From assembly GCA_028284445.1 (NCBI GenBank), contig JANQRS010000061.1:1-64000 (forward strand): DNA of 64,000 nucleotides, in the 5' to 3' direction. The translations under genes and the position numbers were made by a program. The notes below the pieces were generated by a model. The model saw nothing but the letters and a program-made list of their open reading frames with translations. It was not told the DNA's origin and searched no databases. The stretch is from Calditrichia bacterium (lineage in GTDB: Bacteria > Calditrichota > Calditrichia > RBG-13-44-9 > J075). Positions 8,451-17,076 of this stretch are shown here, piece after piece; the first letter of the stretch is position 1; each line of letters starts with the position of its first letter.

Positions 8451-10662
8451 TCTAACCGACCTTCATTTCGTCAGGCACATACCCCTTTTTCAAAACCTGC
8501 CGGAAAAAGCTTTGTTGCTGATGGAGCTGGAATGCAAGTCATTTTCACTTGAAGCAGGCGCAACAGTCTTTAAGCAGGGCGATAGCGGTCAGGCCATGTA
8601 TGCAGTGATCTCCGGTGAATTGGTTATTTCGCAAGCACGGGAAGATGGCCGCAATCTGATTCTTAAGACCTTGAGGAAGGGCGAAGTTATTGGTGAACGG
8701 CAGTTACTATCCGATGAAAGGCGTTCCTCAACGCTGGTGGCCGGCAGCAATGTGGAGTTGCTGAAGATACCGGGGCGAACCTTGCAGAAGCTGCTACGCC
8801 GCTATCCGCAGCTTTTGTTGACAATTTCCCGTTTGAGTCAGGAACGCATGCGCAACGAGCAGCTTCGCTCTATACTGGCCGACCTTTTGGAGATCGATGA
8901 TTGCCGCGATATCGAAGCCTATGTGCAGGCGGGCCAGTGGTGCTACTTGACGGACGGCGATTTGTTGATGCACAAGGGAGAGCCATCCAATGACTTTTAC
9001 GTAACAATCAGCGGATGCCTGAAAGCGCTGACCGAAAATGCCGATGAGGTTGCCGGGCAGGATAAGACAATGACGCGCGGTGACTTGATTGGCGAATTCG
9101 GCCTTATCATGGGCGGCAATCGCACAGCGAGCGTCAAGGCCGTTCGCTCAAGCGTCGTCGTTCGATTTTCTGTGGAAGTGTTTGAAGATCTCAGCCACGA
9201 GTTTCCAAACTGGCAGAGAAAGCTCACACATCGCATTCTCCGGCGCATGCAGGGACAGGGCGCAATAAATGAGAAAGGATATGCGACATCTGTGGCGATT
9301 ATCGCTCTGGACCCCTCGACCTCAATCCGGGCCTTTAGCGACGATTTGCGGCGCCAGTTGGTGGCAAGCGACACAGTGTTACACCTGAGCAGCAGTCGTC
9401 TCGACAATATCCTTAGCCACTGGCCGGGCATTGCCCAGGTGGGCAACAACGATGCGCATGGCATCTATTTGTCGGCATGGCTTGACGAGCAGGAAGCGTC
9501 TCACGATGTTGTCGTTTATGAAGCGGACTTGTTTGACTCGCCCTGGACGCGTCGCTGCTTGCTGCGCGCGGATCAAATAATCGTTGTCGGCGATGCAGAC
9601 CGGCCCATGCCTGATATGGCCCGTTCTCTCCCGTCTCTTGCTTTGCAGACTGCTCGTCTGGAATCGGAACGCTTGCTTGTGTTGATGCATAGCGCCGGGA
9701 AAACAGTCGCCACAAATACCCAGGACTGGTTGGATGCCACCGGGATTGAGGCACATCAGCATCTGCGTTGGGGGCATGGTAAAGATTTCGCCAGATTAGG
9801 ACGTTTTCTCACCCATCGTGCCGTGGGGCTCGTTCTTGGCGGGGGAGGGGCAAGAGGATTTGCCCATATCGGTATCTTGCGCGCGCTGTTCGAGGCCGAT
9901 ATCCCTGTCGATTTCATTGGCGGCACCAGCATCGGTGCAGTCATTGGCGCTCAATATGCCCAGGGTTACGATATCAATCGTATGATAGATACCTGCCGCC
10001 GGGTCTTTGTGGATATTCAGCCATTTAAGGATTATACCATTCCGATTATGGCATTGACGCGCAGCAAGCGACTTGATTTCATCGCAGAAGACACGTATAA
10101 AGACCGGCAGATTGAAGATCTTTGGACCAATTTTTTCTGCGTCTCCAGTAATTTGACTGACTCGCAAATGATGATTCATCGAAATGGGCCGCTCGGCAAG
10201 TTGGTGCGTGCAAGCGGCACCCTGCCCGGCATCGCCCAGGCTGCACATTACAAGGGGAAGCTGCTGGTTGACGGCGGTCTTTTTAACAATCTGCCGAGTG
10301 ATGTCATGAAGCGCACCTGTCGCGGAAAAGTCATCGCAGTGGACGTTTCTTCTATGATGCCGTTGACCTTTGGGGAGTCCGATGAAGTGGAGGTGCCTTC
10401 GCCCTGGCAGGTCATTTGGAGCCGCATTAATCCATTCGGCAAGGCGATCGAAGTACCTACGCTGGTGGATATCCTGATGCGTACGGCGACCTTGAGCAAT
10501 GCCGAAAAGGAAAGGCTGGTGGCCGAGAATACCGATTTCAGTTTTCGTCCGCCTGTAGAAGAATTTGGTCTCCTCGAATTTGAGGCAATTGATGAGATTA
10601 TTGAACGGTCATATCAGTATGCGACGGGTGAAATCGGGCGATTGAAGGCAGAGCTGGGTTAG
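8428..10662 (+). CDS. Patatin-like phospholipase with two cNMP-binding domains (NTE-type)
   Basis: 744 aa from ATG 8428, chosen for GCAGGAT eight bases upstream; it overlaps the end of the previous gene by 23 bp, so translational coupling is likely. Two cyclic-nucleotide-binding domains occupy ~10-125 and ~145-265; the second keeps the phosphate-binding Arg in GNRTASV. A Rossmann-like linker (~280-450) precedes the patatin domain: oxyanion loop GGGGARG (~471), nucleophile Ser500 in GTSIG and catalytic Asp615 in DGG. This is the layout of neuropathy-target-esterase-like lysophospholipases. A C-terminal ~100-residue tail follows. In this operon it may release fatty acids from phospholipids for the ligase, under a nucleotide signal; that link is inference. 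Confidence 0.88.
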   Translation: MAQLLMNNLTDLHFVRHIPLFQNLPEKALLLMELECKSFSLEAGATVFKQGDSGQAMYAVISGELVISQAREDGRNLILKTLRKGEVIGERQLLSDERRSSTLVAGSNVELLKIPGRTLQKLLRRYPQLLLTISRLSQERMRNEQLRSILADLLEIDDCRDIEAYVQAGQWCYLTDGDLLMHKGEPSNDFYVTISGCLKALTENADEVAGQDKTMTRGDLIGEFGLIMGGNRTASVKAVRSSVVVRFSVEVFEDLSHEFPNWQRKLTHRILRRMQGQGAINEKGYATSVAIIALDPSTSIRAFSDDLRRQLVASDTVLHLSSSRLDNILSHWPGIAQVGNNDAHGIYLSAWLDEQEASHDVVVYEADLFDSPWTRRCLLRADQIIVVGDADRPMPDMARSLPSLALQTARLESERLLVLMHSAGKTVATNTQDWLDATGIEAHQHLRWGHGKDFARLGRFLTHRAVGLVLGGGGARGFAHIGILRALFEADIPVDFIGGTSIGAVIGAQYAQGYDINRMIDTCRRVFVDIQPFKDYTIPIMALTRSKRLDFIAEDTYKDRQIEDLWTNFFCVSSNLTDSQMMIHRNGPLGKLVRASGTLPGIAQAAHYKGKLLVDGGLFNNLPSDVMKRTCRGKVIAVDVSSMMPLTFGESDEVEVPSPWQVIWSRINPFGKAIEVPTLVDILMRTATLSNAEKERLVAENTDFSFRPPVEEFGLLEFEAIDEIIERSYQYATGEIGRLKAELG

Positions 10663-10683
10663 AGAACTATCGAGGGTAGTTTT

Positions 10684-10721
10684 CCCCTCTCAATCTCCCC
10701 ACAGGGGGAGATTGAGAGGGG
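10684..10721. terminator. Perfect 17-bp palindrome after the lipase operon
   Basis: Arms CCCCTCTCAATCTCCCC and its exact complement flank the loop ACAG. It lies 22 bp after the stop of the plus-strand operon and 54 bp from the end of the minus-strand DoxX gene, so it may stop transcription from both sides, although there is no clear T-run. It belongs to a CCCCTCTATCTCCCC palindrome family also present at 16955-16998 and, as a half-copy, near 40150. Confidence 0.65.
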
Positions 10722-10774
10722 CCGAGCGCCCATTGAACGCCGACAGACTTTTTCTACCGGTGGGTCTTCTCGTT

Positions 10775-11149
10775 TTAATCGATTGCAGTTTGTGCAGGCG
10801 ACCGCTGCATGATATAATACAACCCTCCCAAAAACACCAGGTATAACAGCGGCCCTGTCAGCCGGTGGAACTCGCTATGAACCAGGTGCGTGCCCAGTGC
10901 GCCAAGCATGATCATGGTTAGCAGGTAAACCGAGTAAAGCCGGGTTTTGTCAATAAACAGCCCGATCGCGGCAGCCATTTCCAGCAAGCCAATGACATAG
11001 CTGAAAAATACCGGATATCCCCAATTACTAAACATTTTTGTCCAGGCGGCGGCGTTCAGAAATTTTGCGCTGCCGGCGAGAAACAAGAAAACAGCCAGAA
11101 TGATTTGAATGCTTAGGCGGATTCGGTTCAGAACTTTGTCGGATAGCAT
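10775..11149 (-). CDS. DoxX-like integral membrane protein
   Basis: 124 aa from ATG 11149 (GAGG upstream); a longer frame up to 11257 begins with sequence unlike the family. Four hydrophobic segments, with the DoxX-like IILAVFLFLAGSAKF in the first helix and LLEMAAAIGLF in the second. DoxX-type proteins are small four-helix membrane proteins, some tied to redox or thiosulfate metabolism, but most have unknown roles. It lies 108 bp downstream of, and in the same direction as, the membrane AraC regulator, and may be its target or cotranscribed with it. Confidence 0.8.
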   Translation of the reverse strand: MLSDKVLNRIRLSIQIILAVFLFLAGSAKFLNAAAWTKMFSNWGYPVFFSYVIGLLEMAAAIGLFIDKTRLYSVYLLTMIMLGALGTHLVHSEFHRLTGPLLYLVFLGGLYYIMQRSPAQTAID

Positions 11150-11257
11150 GGAGCCTCGCTTTCTGTCAATGTCGATTCGCAACAAATTGATGTTGTTGAT
11201 TTTCTGACAGTTAAACGATGTATTGAGAAGAAGTCGCCCCACTTTAAAAAGTGGCAC

Positions 11258-12382
11258 TTATTCTTCAGGAAGCGTTGAATTTTTCTGTGAAAACCTCTTC
11301 CTGAATTCCGACGGTGTCTGTCCGGTATTCCTTTTGAATGCCCTGTTAAATGCCGTCTTGCTGTTAAAACCAACGGCAAAAGCAATTCCAAGTATTGTTT
11401 CCTGACACTGATTGTCGCTTAGCATTTTCTGAGCTTCGGCAATACGGTATTGATTCACAAAACCAAAGAAATTGAGTTCATACTTTTCACCTAAAAGTTG
11501 TGATACCCAATATGCCGGTATTTCCAGACGCGTTGCGACATCCTGCAACTTCAAATCATTTTCGCGATAGAGCTTATCCCCGGTCATTAATCCCTCCAAC
11601 CTGGCAGCATGATAGGCCATATCATCGTCGCTAAGGCTCGAATAGCTGTAGCTGGGGCCCTTACTCTCAGGTATTGGCCGGTGGATATCGAGGGGGTAAT
11701 TGATGATGCGAAAAGCGATCACATGAATAAAAGATGATATTATAAACAGGAAAAAAATGGTGATTTGCTGGTTGTAAAGGTAATACCAGCCGGAAACGAG
11801 CAGCATGAAATATAATACAACGATACCAAGAAAAACTTTCAGGCCAAGGATACCCAGCCGAATCCAAGCCAGGGATGTATGGGATGATTCATCACCGGCG
11901 CTGAGAGTCGGTAGCGCCTTTCTAAGCCAGCGAGAAAGGTAAATAGCATAGCCGAACAAGTGTAAGAATTGCAAGGCGAAAAATAGGTAGAGCATGGTTT
12001 GCAAAGTGGCAGGTATCGGGTAGTTGGTCGCGGATTGAAGCTGCCAGCCAATGACTGCCGCGACAATCAATGCGAAGCCCCCGGCAATGAAATGTTTGGC
12101 AAAACGACTTGCTGGCAATGCTGTCGCTGAGGCTGTATAAACAAATCCAAGGATGAGTGGACCATACAAAAAGGGGAAGGTTTGCACAAGGGATATAGCA
12201 ATGATTGTCAGTGATTTTGGCAAAATACCTTCAGCGAGAAAAATACCGATGTGTAAGGAAAGCAGTAACAGCAGGCTTGCCAGAAACCGGTTACCCAACC
12301 GATTGCCGGTGCGCCGCATAAGTAAGGTTGTTCCCAGGAACAAGCCTTGCAGAATGCTGAAGTAGAGTAATGTCAACCACAT
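11258..12382 (-). CDS. AraC-family regulator with N-terminal membrane domain
   Basis: 374 aa. Residues ~1-225 contain seven or so hydrophobic helices beginning at the very N-terminus (LLYFSILQGLFLGTTLL). Residues ~260-370 form an AraC-type double helix-turn-helix (DVATRLEIPAYWVSQLL, then ILGIAFAVGFNSKTAFNRAF and the closing GQTPSEFRK). This architecture is common in Bacteroidota, where the membrane half is thought to sense a ligand and the DNA-binding half stays attached. A paralogue with the same layout is at 23942-25138. Divergent from the CHAT-NACHT gene (192 bp between starts), so it might control that gene as well as DoxX; not shown. Confidence 0.9.
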   Translation of the reverse strand: MWLTLLYFSILQGLFLGTTLLMRRTGNRLGNRFLASLLLLLSLHIGIFLAEGILPKSLTIIAISLVQTFPFLYGPLILGFVYTASATALPASRFAKHFIAGGFALIVAAVIGWQLQSATNYPIPATLQTMLYLFFALQFLHLFGYAIYLSRWLRKALPTLSAGDESSHTSLAWIRLGILGLKVFLGIVVLYFMLLVSGWYYLYNQQITIFFLFIISSFIHVIAFRIINYPLDIHRPIPESKGPSYSYSSLSDDDMAYHAARLEGLMTGDKLYRENDLKLQDVATRLEIPAYWVSQLLGEKYELNFFGFVNQYRIAEAQKMLSDNQCQETILGIAFAVGFNSKTAFNRAFKRNTGQTPSEFRKRFSQKNSTLPEE

Positions 12383-12509
12383 ACCTGCCCCCTGCTTTTG
12401 TGCATTCGGAATGTATAGTGTAGCGAATAACCTAAGGTAGATGTTGCATCTTTCATCAAAGCATTGACGCAGCCTGCGCCGGTTCTGTCGGTAGCGGCGT
12501 TTTCTTGTG

Positions 12510-12529
12510 TTTGTTGCTTTACCAACAAA
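12510..12529. promoter_or_regulatory. Inverted repeat TTTGTTG-N6-CAACAAA upstream of CHAT-NACHT gene
   Basis: A perfect 7-bp inverted repeat with a 6-base spacer lies 46 bp before the CHAT-NACHT start, in the divergent region shared with the AraC-type regulator. It could be an operator for a dimeric regulator or a small 5' hairpin. No clear -35/-10 pair stands out around it. Confidence 0.4.
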
Positions 12530-12574
12530 TCGATACTTTGGTTGTATTAATCATAGAAATCGAAAGAAGCAACT

Positions 12575-14683
12575 ATGGAATACCTCGACTTTGATATTGG
12601 GGTGTCACCCGGTGAGTCTGGCGTTTATAGGATTAAAGTGCTTGAATCCCCGGCCGGACATATCAGCGACCAGATGACTTTGTCACTTGATGCTCCCGCA
12701 ATCGCCGATTTTTTGGATGCCTTGGATTATGGTGGACCTGCTAGCCGCGCTGGCGGAAGAGAAGCGCCTTCGGCCAACGCAAAGCCGCTGCAGGAAGCAA
12801 GCGCAGGCTTTGGCAAACAACTTTTTGTTAGTCTGCTGCCGTCGGAAATTCGCGGTCTCTACAGAACCAGCCTCAATATTGCTCGCCAATCCCAAAAAGG
12901 ACTTCGACTTCGCCTACGTATTGATGCCCCGGATTTGGCGGCACTGCCTTGGGAGTATCTCTTTGATGAAGTCGATGGAGACTATATCTGCCTCTCAAAA
13001 TTCACTCCCATCGTTCGATATATTGAAGTTGCTCGCCCTGCTGAAATGCTGTCAATCAAGCCTCCCCTGAAGATACTGGTAATGATTTCTGATCCGGACG
13101 ATCTTACACAACTTGATACCGATGCTGAAAAGGCCTTACTAACCGATGCCATTAGCAATCTGGTTGATGCCGGCCGTGTTGAAGTGACCTGGCTTGAAGG
13201 CAAAACCTGGGAGAGCCTGGCTGAGGCAATTGAAGCGGAAGAATGGCACGTGTTCCATTTCACCGGTCATGGCGGATTTGATGAGGAGAGCGGGGAAGGC
13301 CTGGTGTATATGTGCAACGAGCATCGAAATAGCGTTGCGGTGTCGGCCACCTCGTTGGGGCGACTTCTGGCGAATCAGCCCTCGTTGCGACTGGCGATTC
13401 TCAATTCCTGCGAAGGAGCGCGCGCGGACCGAACCGATCTCTTTTCAAGTAGTGCAGCTGCCTTGATCCGTCGAGGTATACCCGCCGTTTTGTCGATGCA
13501 ATATGAGATTACAGACCAGGCTGCTTTAGAATTTGCACGTGCCTTGTATCAAAAACTGGTTGCCGGTATGCCGGTGGAAGAGGCATTACGCTTTGCCCGC
13601 TTTGCAATCACCATGAAAGACGAGAGAAGCCTGGAATGGGGAACGCCGGTGCTTCACATGCATACCGATGACGGCAAACTCTTCGAATTTGATGTTGCCG
13701 GAGCGTTATTTGGGGATAAAGCGAACGAAGTTCAACCACATGGCTCTGAGCAAGAAAACACAGCTGCTTCAAGTTCGCCAATTGCTGACCACGAAATGTC
13801 ATCCCGGACGCAACAAGGACTGCAAATTCTTCATAACAAGGTCAGCCAGTTTTGGATTGCCGGGGTATTGGAGCGGTCGCTGCAGACCTTCGGGCTCCTG
13901 GAGCTTGGGCTCGATGACATGCCGGTGATGGTTGATAATCCCTGGGGCAGCATGCCTCTGGCTGAATATGAGAAGATTATTGATGTCTATCATAATCGCG
14001 GCGGATCGATGCTGATACTCGGCGAGCCTGGCGCAGGAAAAACAACCACCATGCTGGCACTTGCAAAGGACCTGCTTGGGCAGGCAGCCGACGTCGCAAC
14101 GCGGCCGGTTCCGGTTGTGCTGAATTTGTCCTCCTGGAGCGCTGAGGACAACGAACTATCTCCCTGGCTGGCCGGCGAGCTGTCTCTAAAATATTTGATT
14201 CCCCGTAAAATTGCCACACAATGGATCGTGGAGGGACGGCTACTGCTGATGCTTGACGGCCTGGATGAAGTCGGGGACGCAAATCGCGCAGCATGCGTTG
14301 CTGCAATTAATGTCTTTACCGTCTCTTCACCAACGACCGGGGTGATAGTTTGTTCGCGTTTTAAGGAATATATCAGTTTATCGACGCGGCTTAATCTGAA
14401 TGTAGCCTTACGTATTCGCCTTCTCGATCGCGAGACGATATTACAGATTATCGACAATGCCGGCTCCGGAGCCTCAGGACTGTTGGCAGCTATTCAAAAA
14501 GATTCTTCCTTGCTGACTCTTGCCGAGACGCCCTTTATGCTCAGCATGATGATTAGAACCTATCAGGATGCAACGCCGGAGAAGCTACAGACCGACGGGC
14601 TTCAAACCATCGAGATGCACAAGCGCCGGTTAATGGAAGCTTTTGTTCAACGTCAATTCCGTATGGTGGCTACCAATGTCTGA
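12575..14683 (+). CDS. CHAT-protease/NACHT-ATPase protein, N-terminal part
   Basis: 702 aa. Residues ~85-370 are a CHAT caspase-like domain with the catalytic pair His232 (FTGHGGF) and Cys279 (LNSCEGAR). Residues ~455-690 are a NACHT-type STAND ATPase: Walker A GEPGAGKTT at 483, Walker B LLLMLDGLDEV near 557, and an arginine in VCSRFKEY near 590. The frame stops right after the small ATPase subdomain (MEAFVQRQF), where related proteins normally read on into a conserved helix and a membrane region; that continuation is found in the next frame (14676-15911). So the gene is either frameshifted or truly split. CHAT-NACHT proteins are thought to be signal-switched proteases, some in defence or cell death. 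Weak ribosome site (AAAGAAG). Confidence 0.85.
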   Translation: MEYLDFDIGVSPGESGVYRIKVLESPAGHISDQMTLSLDAPAIADFLDALDYGGPASRAGGREAPSANAKPLQEASAGFGKQLFVSLLPSEIRGLYRTSLNIARQSQKGLRLRLRIDAPDLAALPWEYLFDEVDGDYICLSKFTPIVRYIEVARPAEMLSIKPPLKILVMISDPDDLTQLDTDAEKALLTDAISNLVDAGRVEVTWLEGKTWESLAEAIEAEEWHVFHFTGHGGFDEESGEGLVYMCNEHRNSVAVSATSLGRLLANQPSLRLAILNSCEGARADRTDLFSSSAAALIRRGIPAVLSMQYEITDQAALEFARALYQKLVAGMPVEEALRFARFAITMKDERSLEWGTPVLHMHTDDGKLFEFDVAGALFGDKANEVQPHGSEQENTAASSSPIADHEMSSRTQQGLQILHNKVSQFWIAGVLERSLQTFGLLELGLDDMPVMVDNPWGSMPLAEYEKIIDVYHNRGGSMLILGEPGAGKTTTMLALAKDLLGQAADVATRPVPVVLNLSSWSAEDNELSPWLAGELSLKYLIPRKIATQWIVEGRLLLMLDGLDEVGDANRAACVAAINVFTVSSPTTGVIVCSRFKEYISLSTRLNLNVALRIRLLDRETILQIIDNAGSGASGLLAAIQKDSSLLTLAETPFMLSMMIRTYQDATPEKLQTDGLQTIEMHKRRLMEAFVQRQFRMVATNV

Positions 14684-15911
14684 TAATGTTGCCAAAATTG
14701 GGTATCCGGAAGCAACTGTGCGGAAATATCTTAGCTATATTGCCCGGCAAATGCAGCGGCGCAACCGGACCGTGTTTATGATTGAGGAGTTGCAGCCTGA
14801 TTGGCTCTTGTCCTGGTGGCAGCGAGGACTTTATTTGCTGCTGTCCCGAGTATTACCGGTTGCCTGCTTCTCGACATCCATATATATCATTAGCGGCATC
14901 TATTCCTTTAATGCCGAATTTAGTCGTGAGGGAATGTTCAGTCACCTTGAGTGGTCACAATATATCTACGACTTACAAGTATATGTAGTGATAGGGAGCA
15001 TATTTGCCTTGGTGGACGCAAGCTGGATCTGCCTGGAAAAGTTGCTGCCGGTCGTACGACGTTGCTATCAGCCAGTTCGCTTTTTCTTGGTAATTATTAT
15101 TCACACTTTCGCCTTTTTATTCTTGATATCCTATTTTACTCCCAAGTCTAGTAGTGATGGAATTTTGTGGCTGTTACTGGCACCAATTTGGGGATATCGT
15201 CGTTCGCGGAGGACATTGGAAACGGATATTATGCCGGTGGAAGCACTTGGGTTCTTTGTGAGCCCTGCTTTGAAGGGGGCATCTATCGTATTGCTTGTTG
15301 CATTTTTTCCTGTTTTTTTGTTCACTGTTTCGTCCGGTTATGATTCGTCTGTATCGAACAGATTGCAGTCTGCGCTAGTAATACTTACCTTAGCGATGCT
15401 GTCCGGTGCACTGTTCTGGGGATTGCGGCCGAAAGTTAGGGATTCGAAAACAACACCGAATCAGGGAATTATTGGATCAGTTCGAAATGGATTGATTTAC
15501 GGTAGCGGGGCGGGTTTCCTTGTGGGATTTATGTTCGAGTATGGCTTGCAAGTTGGCTCGGCAAGTAAAGTTGCCGGTGATCTCGATCTTATAAGTATGT
15601 TAGCAACTGCAATGCAAGCAACATACGTTGACGGTTCTTTTATTTTTACTGTTCTGAGCATGAGTTTGATCGGTTTTCTTTGGTTTGGTGGCATTGATGC
15701 CATTCAGCACTACGTCTTACGTGCGCTGCTTTCCGTACTCGGTTACTTGCCAATACGATTGGTCCGGCTACTGGATTATTCCACCAATGAGCTGAACTTT
15801 CTGCAAAAAGTCGGCGGCGGCTACATGTTTATTCATCGTTATTTGTTAGAGCATTTTGCTGGCGAAGCGGATCAGGATTCATCGCAAAGAAAGCAGGCCG
15901 AATCAGTGTAA
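14676..15911 (+). CDS. Membrane half of the split CHAT-NACHT protein
   Basis: 411 aa from ATG 14676, which overlaps the previous stop in ATGTCTGA (8 bp). The first ~45 residues (RKYLSYIARQMQRRNRTVF, then EELQPDWLLSWW) are the conserved segment that usually follows the NACHT ATPase inside one polypeptide. The rest holds about seven hydrophobic helices (first near 60-80, last near 320-345) and a polar tail. Domain order therefore says that the two ORFs were, or still function as, one CHAT-NACHT-membrane protein. The overlap would allow coupled translation of two subunits; a sequencing or biological frameshift near 14650-14690 is the alternative. No classic slippery heptamer is visible. Confidence 0.75.
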   Translation: MSDNVAKIGYPEATVRKYLSYIARQMQRRNRTVFMIEELQPDWLLSWWQRGLYLLLSRVLPVACFSTSIYIISGIYSFNAEFSREGMFSHLEWSQYIYDLQVYVVIGSIFALVDASWICLEKLLPVVRRCYQPVRFFLVIIIHTFAFLFLISYFTPKSSSDGILWLLLAPIWGYRRSRRTLETDIMPVEALGFFVSPALKGASIVLLVAFFPVFLFTVSSGYDSSVSNRLQSALVILTLAMLSGALFWGLRPKVRDSKTTPNQGIIGSVRNGLIYGSGAGFLVGFMFEYGLQVGSASKVAGDLDLISMLATAMQATYVDGSFIFTVLSMSLIGFLWFGGIDAIQHYVLRALLSVLGYLPIRLVRLLDYSTNELNFLQKVGGGYMFIHRYLLEHFAGEADQDSSQRKQAESV

Positions 15912-15923
15912 GGAGTGAATATC

Positions 15924-16013
15924 ATGATCGAACGAATCTGGCATGGCCGGACAACCCCTGAAAAGAGTAAATCACAAATTTCAACAGAACAAATTCCAAG
16001 TTCGACGATTTAG
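15924..16013 (+). pseudogene. 5' relic of an antibiotic-biosynthesis-monooxygenase-like gene
   Basis: A good ribosome site (AAGGAG, 9 bases upstream) precedes an ATG 12 bp after the membrane-half gene. The first 14 codons read MIERIWHGRTTPEK, which is the typical N-terminus of ABM-domain dimeric barrel proteins (about 100 aa). From there the frame runs into the repeat element that starts near 15975 and stops at 16013. No further ABM sequence is seen before the next gene. I read this as a gene truncated by insertion or expansion of the repeat, leaving only the start region. Confidence 0.55.
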
Positions 16014-16171
16014 CTCTTGCCCCTCTTGGGATGCAAGATTGCATTTGGAGACAGGTTGCGCGGTAAAGTCTTTGGAAATCAATTTGCACCTCAGGTTCTT
16101 CCCGGGATTTGGAATTTTTCCAGTTGGAATTTGAATTTTACTCTTTACCCAGTTGAAATTTGGAATTTCTG
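15975..16171. repeat. Interspersed AT-rich palindromic element, diverged copy
   Basis: Contains AAATTTCAACAGAACAAATT (15975-15994), then TTTGGAATTTTTCCAGTTGG (16108-16127) followed by TTTACTCTTT, and a further GTTGAAATTTGGAATTTCTG (16152-16171). The same words, in compact form, make up the near-perfect palindrome at 52071-52125, which is also followed by TTACTCTTT. Between the arms lies CCCCTCTTGGGATGCAA, a word met again near 39980. The stretch 15912-16248 otherwise holds only the ABM relic and the promoter region of the next gene. Confidence 0.6.
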
Positions 16172-16248
16172 TTTTCATCTCTTGAGTACTATCACTCAAC
16201 AACTAGCCTCCTCGACCTTAAATTAAAACGCATTTAAGAGGAGCGAAC

Positions 16249-16914
16249 ATGCGAGTTCAGAAATACCTGATTTTAATCTTGCTGTTTTGCCTGATCACAA
16301 ATGGTTTTGGCAATGAGAAGGCACTGAAAAAAAGCTTTGAAACCTACCGCACCGCCATTATTCGCGGCAACGGCGAATTGGCATCCATGTTGATCGATCA
16401 GACCACCGTCAGATACTACGATAGAATCGTCGAGATGGCTCTCTACGGCGGCCGCGCTGAAGTCAACAATCTTTCTATCGGCGAAAAAGTCCTGGTGCTG
16501 AAATGCCGCCACTTGATATCTCTTGATACCCTCAAGACCTTCAAAGGCGCAGACCTGTTTCAATATCAGGTAGACAATGAATGGTTTGATCGTACTCAAA
16601 TTGCCTCCTTGGCTATCACGGATGTGCGCATCAAGGGACGTACAGCTTCTTCCAGGCTTCTCAGAGGCGGTCAGTTGTTGAACTATGGTTATTTGTTTAA
16701 TGTCGAGGATGGTATTTGGAAGCTGGATCTAACTGCCGGTTTGGAGGTGGTTGATCGTGACCATCGCACGGCGGCCCGGCAATCGGGATTGGATGAAAAT
16801 CACTATGCCATGCAGCTTCTTAAAGATCTGTCCGGGGAACGAGTGGGACTTGGCATTTGGGCTCCGCCGTTGAGAAAGCAAACAGCCGCTGAGACAGAAG
16901 AAGCATCCAACTAG
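16249..16914 (+). CDS. Secreted protein of unknown function
   Basis: 221 aa, strong ribosome site (AAGAGGAG, 7 bases). A signal peptide is clear at 1-20 (LILILLFCLITNGFG). The mature part begins with a helical stretch (SFETYRTAIIRGNGELASMLID) like the first helix of NTF2/SnoaL-type folds and later has alternating strands (GGQLLNYGYLFNVEDGIWKLDL), which would suit an NTF2-like cone fold of about 120 residues. No catalytic motif is visible. I do not recognise the family. It is followed by a strong palindrome at 16955-16998. Confidence 0.75.
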   Translation: MRVQKYLILILLFCLITNGFGNEKALKKSFETYRTAIIRGNGELASMLIDQTTVRYYDRIVEMALYGGRAEVNNLSIGEKVLVLKCRHLISLDTLKTFKGADLFQYQVDNEWFDRTQIASLAITDVRIKGRTASSRLLRGGQLLNYGYLFNVEDGIWKLDLTAGLEVVDRDHRTAARQSGLDENHYAMQLLKDLSGERVGLGIWAPPLRKQTAAETEEASN

Positions 16915-16954
16915 TAGCTTGTCAATCCTGATTTGGCAAAGTTGGACAGGCAAA

Positions 16955-16998
16955 GAATCCCCCCTCTATCTCCCCGGGGAGAGATAGAGGGGGGATTC
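16955..16998. terminator. 18-bp perfect palindrome, CCCCTCTATCTC family
   Basis: Arms GAATCCCCCCTCTATCTC and its exact complement flank an 8-base loop. It lies 41 bp after the preceding stop and may act as a terminator without a T-run, or as a REP-like intergenic element. A close relative is at 10684-10721 and a half-copy (GGGGGGAGATAGAGGGGGAT) near 40151. Confidence 0.6.
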
Positions 16999-17076
16999 TC
17001 GTCTGAAATGAATGTGTTAAATCGCAATTGAAAAACGACTAATATCGATTCATTTGTGAAGGGAATTCAAACCTGG

